Below, piece after piece: positions 61,278-64,000 of a DNA stretch of 64,000 nucleotides. Positions within the stretch are counted from its first letter, which is position 1; each line of letters opens with the position of its first letter. A model generated the notes under the pieces. The model was not told where the DNA came from, did not search any database, and saw only the letters and a list, made by a program, of their open reading frames with translations. This DNA is from Candidatus Ozemibacter sibiricus (GTDB taxonomy: Bacteria; Muiribacteriota; Ozemobacteria; Ozemobacterales; Ozemobacteraceae). The DNA lies in NCBI GenBank assembly GCA_003327425.1, contig QOQW01000017.1, positions 62,001 to 126,000 of the forward strand, given 5' to 3'. The translations under genes and the position numbers were made by a program.

Positions 61278-62459
61278 TCACCGCCGGCTCTTCTGAATGG
61301 CCTCGAGCACGCCGCTGGCCCAGGCCCTGGCCACACGGGTACCTTCGGGGCCGCCGTAGTGGAGACCGTCGCCCCCCGTGGCCGGATAGGCGGTGAAGGG
61401 GCGCGAATCGATGAACGTCCCTTGGTTGGCCTCGACCGTCGCTTTGATCGTCTCGCACAACCGGTCCTGGACCGCGATCGGCTTGACCGAGGCGCGAGCC
61501 CGGGGCGGCCCCACCCAGACCAGGGTGCAGCCGGCCGCCTTGGCCGTATCGATGATCCGTTGGGTCTCGCGCCGAACCACCGCCTCGGAAGCGCCGAACA
61601 GGTTGGCGCCGAGCGAGACGACCAGCACGGTCGGCTTGAACTCCTTGATCAGATCGGGCAGGGAAGGCGTGACCCGCGGGGTCCGCCAGTCGGCCGGCCG
61701 GTCGATCCGGCCCTGTTCGTCACGGCTGAAGTACCCGCATTTTGTCACGGTCCCGTTGTACCACCAGCGCGGCGAGCTGCCGGCCACTCCGTAGGTGCGG
61801 ATCTGGGCCCCGGTCGCCCGCATGGCGGCATCGATGGTCGAACCGTAGACCCCGACCGTATGCGAGTCGCCGATGTGCAGCACCCGCTGGCCCGGCCCGA
61901 TCAGGGGTTCCCCGCGTTCCGACGCAGAAGGCGCCGAGGAGGCCGGGCCAGCCGCAGGGGCGGGCGACGGTGGGTCTGGAACCACCGGGGGGGGCGCAAC
62001 GGTTCTGGGATCGCCCCCTGACACCGGCCTCCTCCCTCCGGATGCGGTCGTTGCGGTAATTCCAAGCTCGGTCAACTCCACCGATGGGATCTGGAGTTCC
62101 CACCCGACGAAAATCAGATTGGGGTTCTTGACCAGCGACGGATACCGAGCGGCATTCAGGCGGACGATCTCCCGATACCGACGCGGGTCGCCCAGCAGGC
62201 GGCGGGCGATCTCGCACAGGGTATCGCCCCGTTTCACGGAATAGAACCTGCCAGGCCTCGCCTGGCGAAAGAGGCCCGACGTTCGGGACAGGGTCGCCAA
62301 CGGCCCGGCGCCTTCCTCCTCCGGCGCCGTGCTCACTTCACGTGGCGACGGCAACGGCGCCTCGCCAAAGGGCTCCCCCACAGCCGCCGGCCCGCTGGCC
62401 ATCAGCAGGAGCACACCGACCACCCCCACCCACCGCCTCCTGCCCTGGAACCCAGCCAT
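61278..62459 (-). CDS. Exported LysM and SGNH-hydrolase protein
   Basis: A 393-residue protein with a signal peptide (VGVVGVLLLMASGPAAVG), a LysM-type domain near 70-125 (YSVKRGDTLCEIARRLLGDP; NPNLIFVGWELQIP) and an SGNH/GDSL hydrolase domain: block I IGDSHTVGVYGS, block III GANLFG, and block V DGLHYGG. LysM binds peptidoglycan, so the enzyme may deacylate cell-wall or glycan esters. AAAGGAGG precedes the ATG at 62459. A Pro/Ala linker joins the domains. Confidence 0.88.
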   Translation of the reverse strand: MAGFQGRRRWVGVVGVLLLMASGPAAVGEPFGEAPLPSPREVSTAPEEEGAGPLATLSRTSGLFRQARPGRFYSVKRGDTLCEIARRLLGDPRRYREIVRLNAARYPSLVKNPNLIFVGWELQIPSVELTELGITATTASGGRRPVSGGDPRTVAPPPVVPDPPSPAPAAGPASSAPSASERGEPLIGPGQRVLHIGDSHTVGVYGSTIDAAMRATGAQIRTYGVAGSSPRWWYNGTVTKCGYFSRDEQGRIDRPADWRTPRVTPSLPDLIKEFKPTVLVVSLGANLFGASEAVVRRETQRIIDTAKAAGCTLVWVGPPRARASVKPIAVQDRLCETIKATVEANQGTFIDSRPFTAYPATGGDGLHYGGPEGTRVARAWASGVLEAIQKSRR

Positions 62460-62690
62460 GACCGGTCCTCCTTTCGGGCGCATTCGCCCTTCATGCCATT
62501 TCTCTATCAAGTATCCGGAGGAGCCTGCTCCACTGTCAAGGCAACATGCCGCGCGAAGGCTCCTCATGCCGGTCAGCGCTGACGCAAAGCACTCCCACGG
62601 TTCCCCTGGCCGCGGCCGGCCACTCGTCGCTTCCCCCTGGCTGCCTCGAGGGCTGGTCGACAACGCAGGGGAAGTCGGTGAAAAAAGGGT

Positions 62691-64000
62691 TCAGGACGGG
62701 TAGGCCGAGATGAACTCGAAGGCGGGCAGCTTCATGCTCTGGCCGAGGTCGTTGAGCACGTCGTAGAACCGCCACTCGGTGCGGCCGGTGAAGGTGATGA
62801 ACTTCCCTTTCTCGATGAACGGGGGGAAGGCGCCGCGCGGGGCGACCAACAGGAAGACCGGCTGATTGGTGAAGGTGGGGTTGAGCCGGAAATCGGTCTG
62901 CTCACGCCCCGACCGTTCCTGTTCGTCGCGGTTGAGCACCTTGATCATCACCAGGAAATCCTGGCCGTAGCGGGTGAACCGCCGGGCCACGTAGGCCCGC
63001 CATTCGGCGACTACCGGCCCGGTGAACTTGGTCTTGAACGAGATGTCGGCCAGCTGATGGTAGAGCAGATTGATGGTGCCATAGGTGGCCCGGGTCTGCT
63101 GGAAGCCCTCGGCGGCCGGACGCGCCTGCTCCTCCTGCACCCGTGCCCGCAGACGGGCGGCCTGCACCTTGCGCTCGGCATCGCGGCGGTAGGTGGGATC
63201 GAGCCCGCGCGACGCCAGCGCCTGCTCGAACAGGGTGGCCGCCCCCGCGAAATCGTTGGTGGTGAACGCGTGGTTGGCGCGCAGATACAGATCATTGGCC
63301 ACATCGCTCTCGGATTGGGTGAGATGGACCTGCAGGTTGGGGTTGCCGGGGTTCATCGCATTGGCCTTGGCATAGAACTCCCGCGCCTGGTCCTGACGAC
63401 CCATTCTCTCGTAGACGCGAGCGATCTCGACCGCCACCCCGGCTTGCGGCCGGACGCGGAAGTAGGTCAGGTAGTTGCGGATGGCATCGTCGAGCAGGTT
63501 CACCCGCGAGTAGGACTGCGCCAGCAGGTAATAGGCCTGGTACATCCGCTCATCGACCTTGATCGCCTCTTCCAGATACTTGATGCCATTGAACAGCTCG
63601 CCTTTCAGACTGAACAGCTTGCCGAGCAGGAAGAGCACGCGCGGGTTGTCGGGATTGGCATTCAACAGCCCCTCGAGCAGATCGTAGGCCTTGGCATACT
63701 CGCCGCGTTCGATCAGCCCTTCGGCGCGACTCTCCTCTTCGTTGAAGGCCAGATCTCGACCGGGCTCCCGCCCCGTGGCCGGCAGCGGCGGCAGATTCGT
63801 CTCGGCCCCGGACAGATCAGGCGACGCCGGCATGGGCGGCAGGCTCAACGGAGCTGCCGGCGGGGTCGGGCGGGCCGCCACCGAGGCCCCCGACTGCGTC
63901 ACCAGCGGGGCCGGAACCCGAGTCGGGGGCGCCGGGGGAACCGGCGGCGACAGCGGCGGCGCGACCGGCGGCGCCGGCGGTCGCCGAGACGCCGGCAGGA
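62691..64000 (-). CDS. TPR-repeat protein, 5' end outside window
   Basis: At least 436 residues; the frame is open through the right edge, so the true start lies outside. The visible N-terminal part is very Pro-rich. TPR repeats follow (AYDLLEGLLNANPDNPRVLF; GIKYLEEAIKVDERMYQAYY; AIRNYLTYFRVRPQAGVAVE; AREFYAKANAMNPGNPNLQV; AATLFEQALASRGLDP). The C-terminal part is a separate beta-rich domain (FKTKFTGPVVAEWRAYVARR; FITFTGRTEWRFYDVLNDLG). A scaffold for the neighbouring envelope or secretion proteins is possible. A GTG at 63902 is in frame but has no ribosome site. Confidence 0.8.
   Translation of the reverse strand, partial: LPASRRPPAPPVAPPLSPPVPPAPPTRVPAPLVTQSGASVAARPTPPAAPLSLPPMPASPDLSGAETNLPPLPATGREPGRDLAFNEEESRAEGLIERGEYAKAYDLLEGLLNANPDNPRVLFLLGKLFSLKGELFNGIKYLEEAIKVDERMYQAYYLLAQSYSRVNLLDDAIRNYLTYFRVRPQAGVAVEIARVYERMGRQDQAREFYAKANAMNPGNPNLQVHLTQSESDVANDLYLRANHAFTTNDFAGAATLFEQALASRGLDPTYRRDAERKVQAARLRARVQEEQARPAAEGFQQTRATYGTINLLYHQLADISFKTKFTGPVVAEWRAYVARRFTRYGQDFLVMIKVLNRDEQERSGREQTDFRLNPTFTNQPVFLLVAPRGAFPPFIEKGKFITFTGRTEWRFYDVLNDLGQSMKLPAFEFISAYPS

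Noticed and set aside
1-64000. CRISPR array, tRNA, rRNA, transposase or integrase
   Set aside because: No direct-repeat/spacer pattern, tRNA fold or recognisable mobile-element protein was found anywhere in the window by eye.

Overview
The window is a high-GC bacterial chromosome segment of 64 kb with about 50 protein genes, dense and often overlapping by 4 bases. It shows no rRNA, tRNA, CRISPR array, phage or insertion sequence that I can recognise. The envelope genes point to a diderm: a porin with one SLH domain, a coiled coil and a beta barrel (OmpM type), PorV/FadL-like barrels, lipoproteins with their lipidating enzyme Lgt, and two sets of pseudopilin-like proteins. The lineage cannot be fixed from this sequence. 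An uncultured or deep-branching diderm is my guess, at low confidence.

Layout, left to right. 1-5.8 kb: minus-strand operon of a Sel1-repeat protein, a small membrane protein, the actin-like ATPase SrfB and a Pro-rich protein cut by the window edge. 6.1-10.1 kb: a DUF434 protein facing a selenium cluster (yedF, EF2568-type aminotransferase, and a SelD fused to a DUF3343 domain). 10.4-14 kb: glycosyltransferase, ATP-grasp, YdjC/ChbG-like deacetylase and a methyltransferase, with two copies of a dispersed twin-hairpin repeat. 14.3-15 kb: a self-contained unit with promoter, a 50-residue ORF, a long pyrimidine-rich tail and a terminator. 15-16.5 kb: a double PilZ protein.

16.7-24 kb: a lower-GC block read as one minus-strand operon. 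It carries three pseudopilin-type genes (one broken by an in-frame stop), an ECF sigma factor, a zinc-finger/FecR regulator and two exported proteins that share a roughly 70-residue repeat I do not recognise. 24.8-26.3 kb: a small exported protein, a YkgJ-type cysteine-cluster protein and an unknown. 26.6-34.8 kb: an envelope operon (SLH porin, lipoprotein, glucodextranase-C-like protein, outer-membrane barrel, LPP20-like protein, exported protein).

35-39.1 kb: a fluoride riboswitch with its expression-platform terminator, followed by a HAD phosphatase, a dynamin-like GTPase and a MutS-like ATPase. 39.4-47.5 kb: YitT, an acyl-CoA transferase, Lgt, a class II photolyase, an anchored unknown and a sodium:solute symporter. 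The CoA-transferase and symporter genes, 5 kb apart, have almost identical promoters and the same palindromic operator. 47.8-55.2 kb: an ATP-grasp/esterase pair, HEAT-repeat and ankyrin proteins and an ABC-2 exporter. 55.3-64 kb: subtilase, second pseudopilin cluster, a LysM/SGNH hydrolase and a TPR protein that runs off the right edge.

The strongest candidates for new biology are the fluoride-switched HAD/dynamin/MutS operon, the paired operator, the repeat-protein operon tied to an ECF/FecR switch, and the 50-residue ORF unit.
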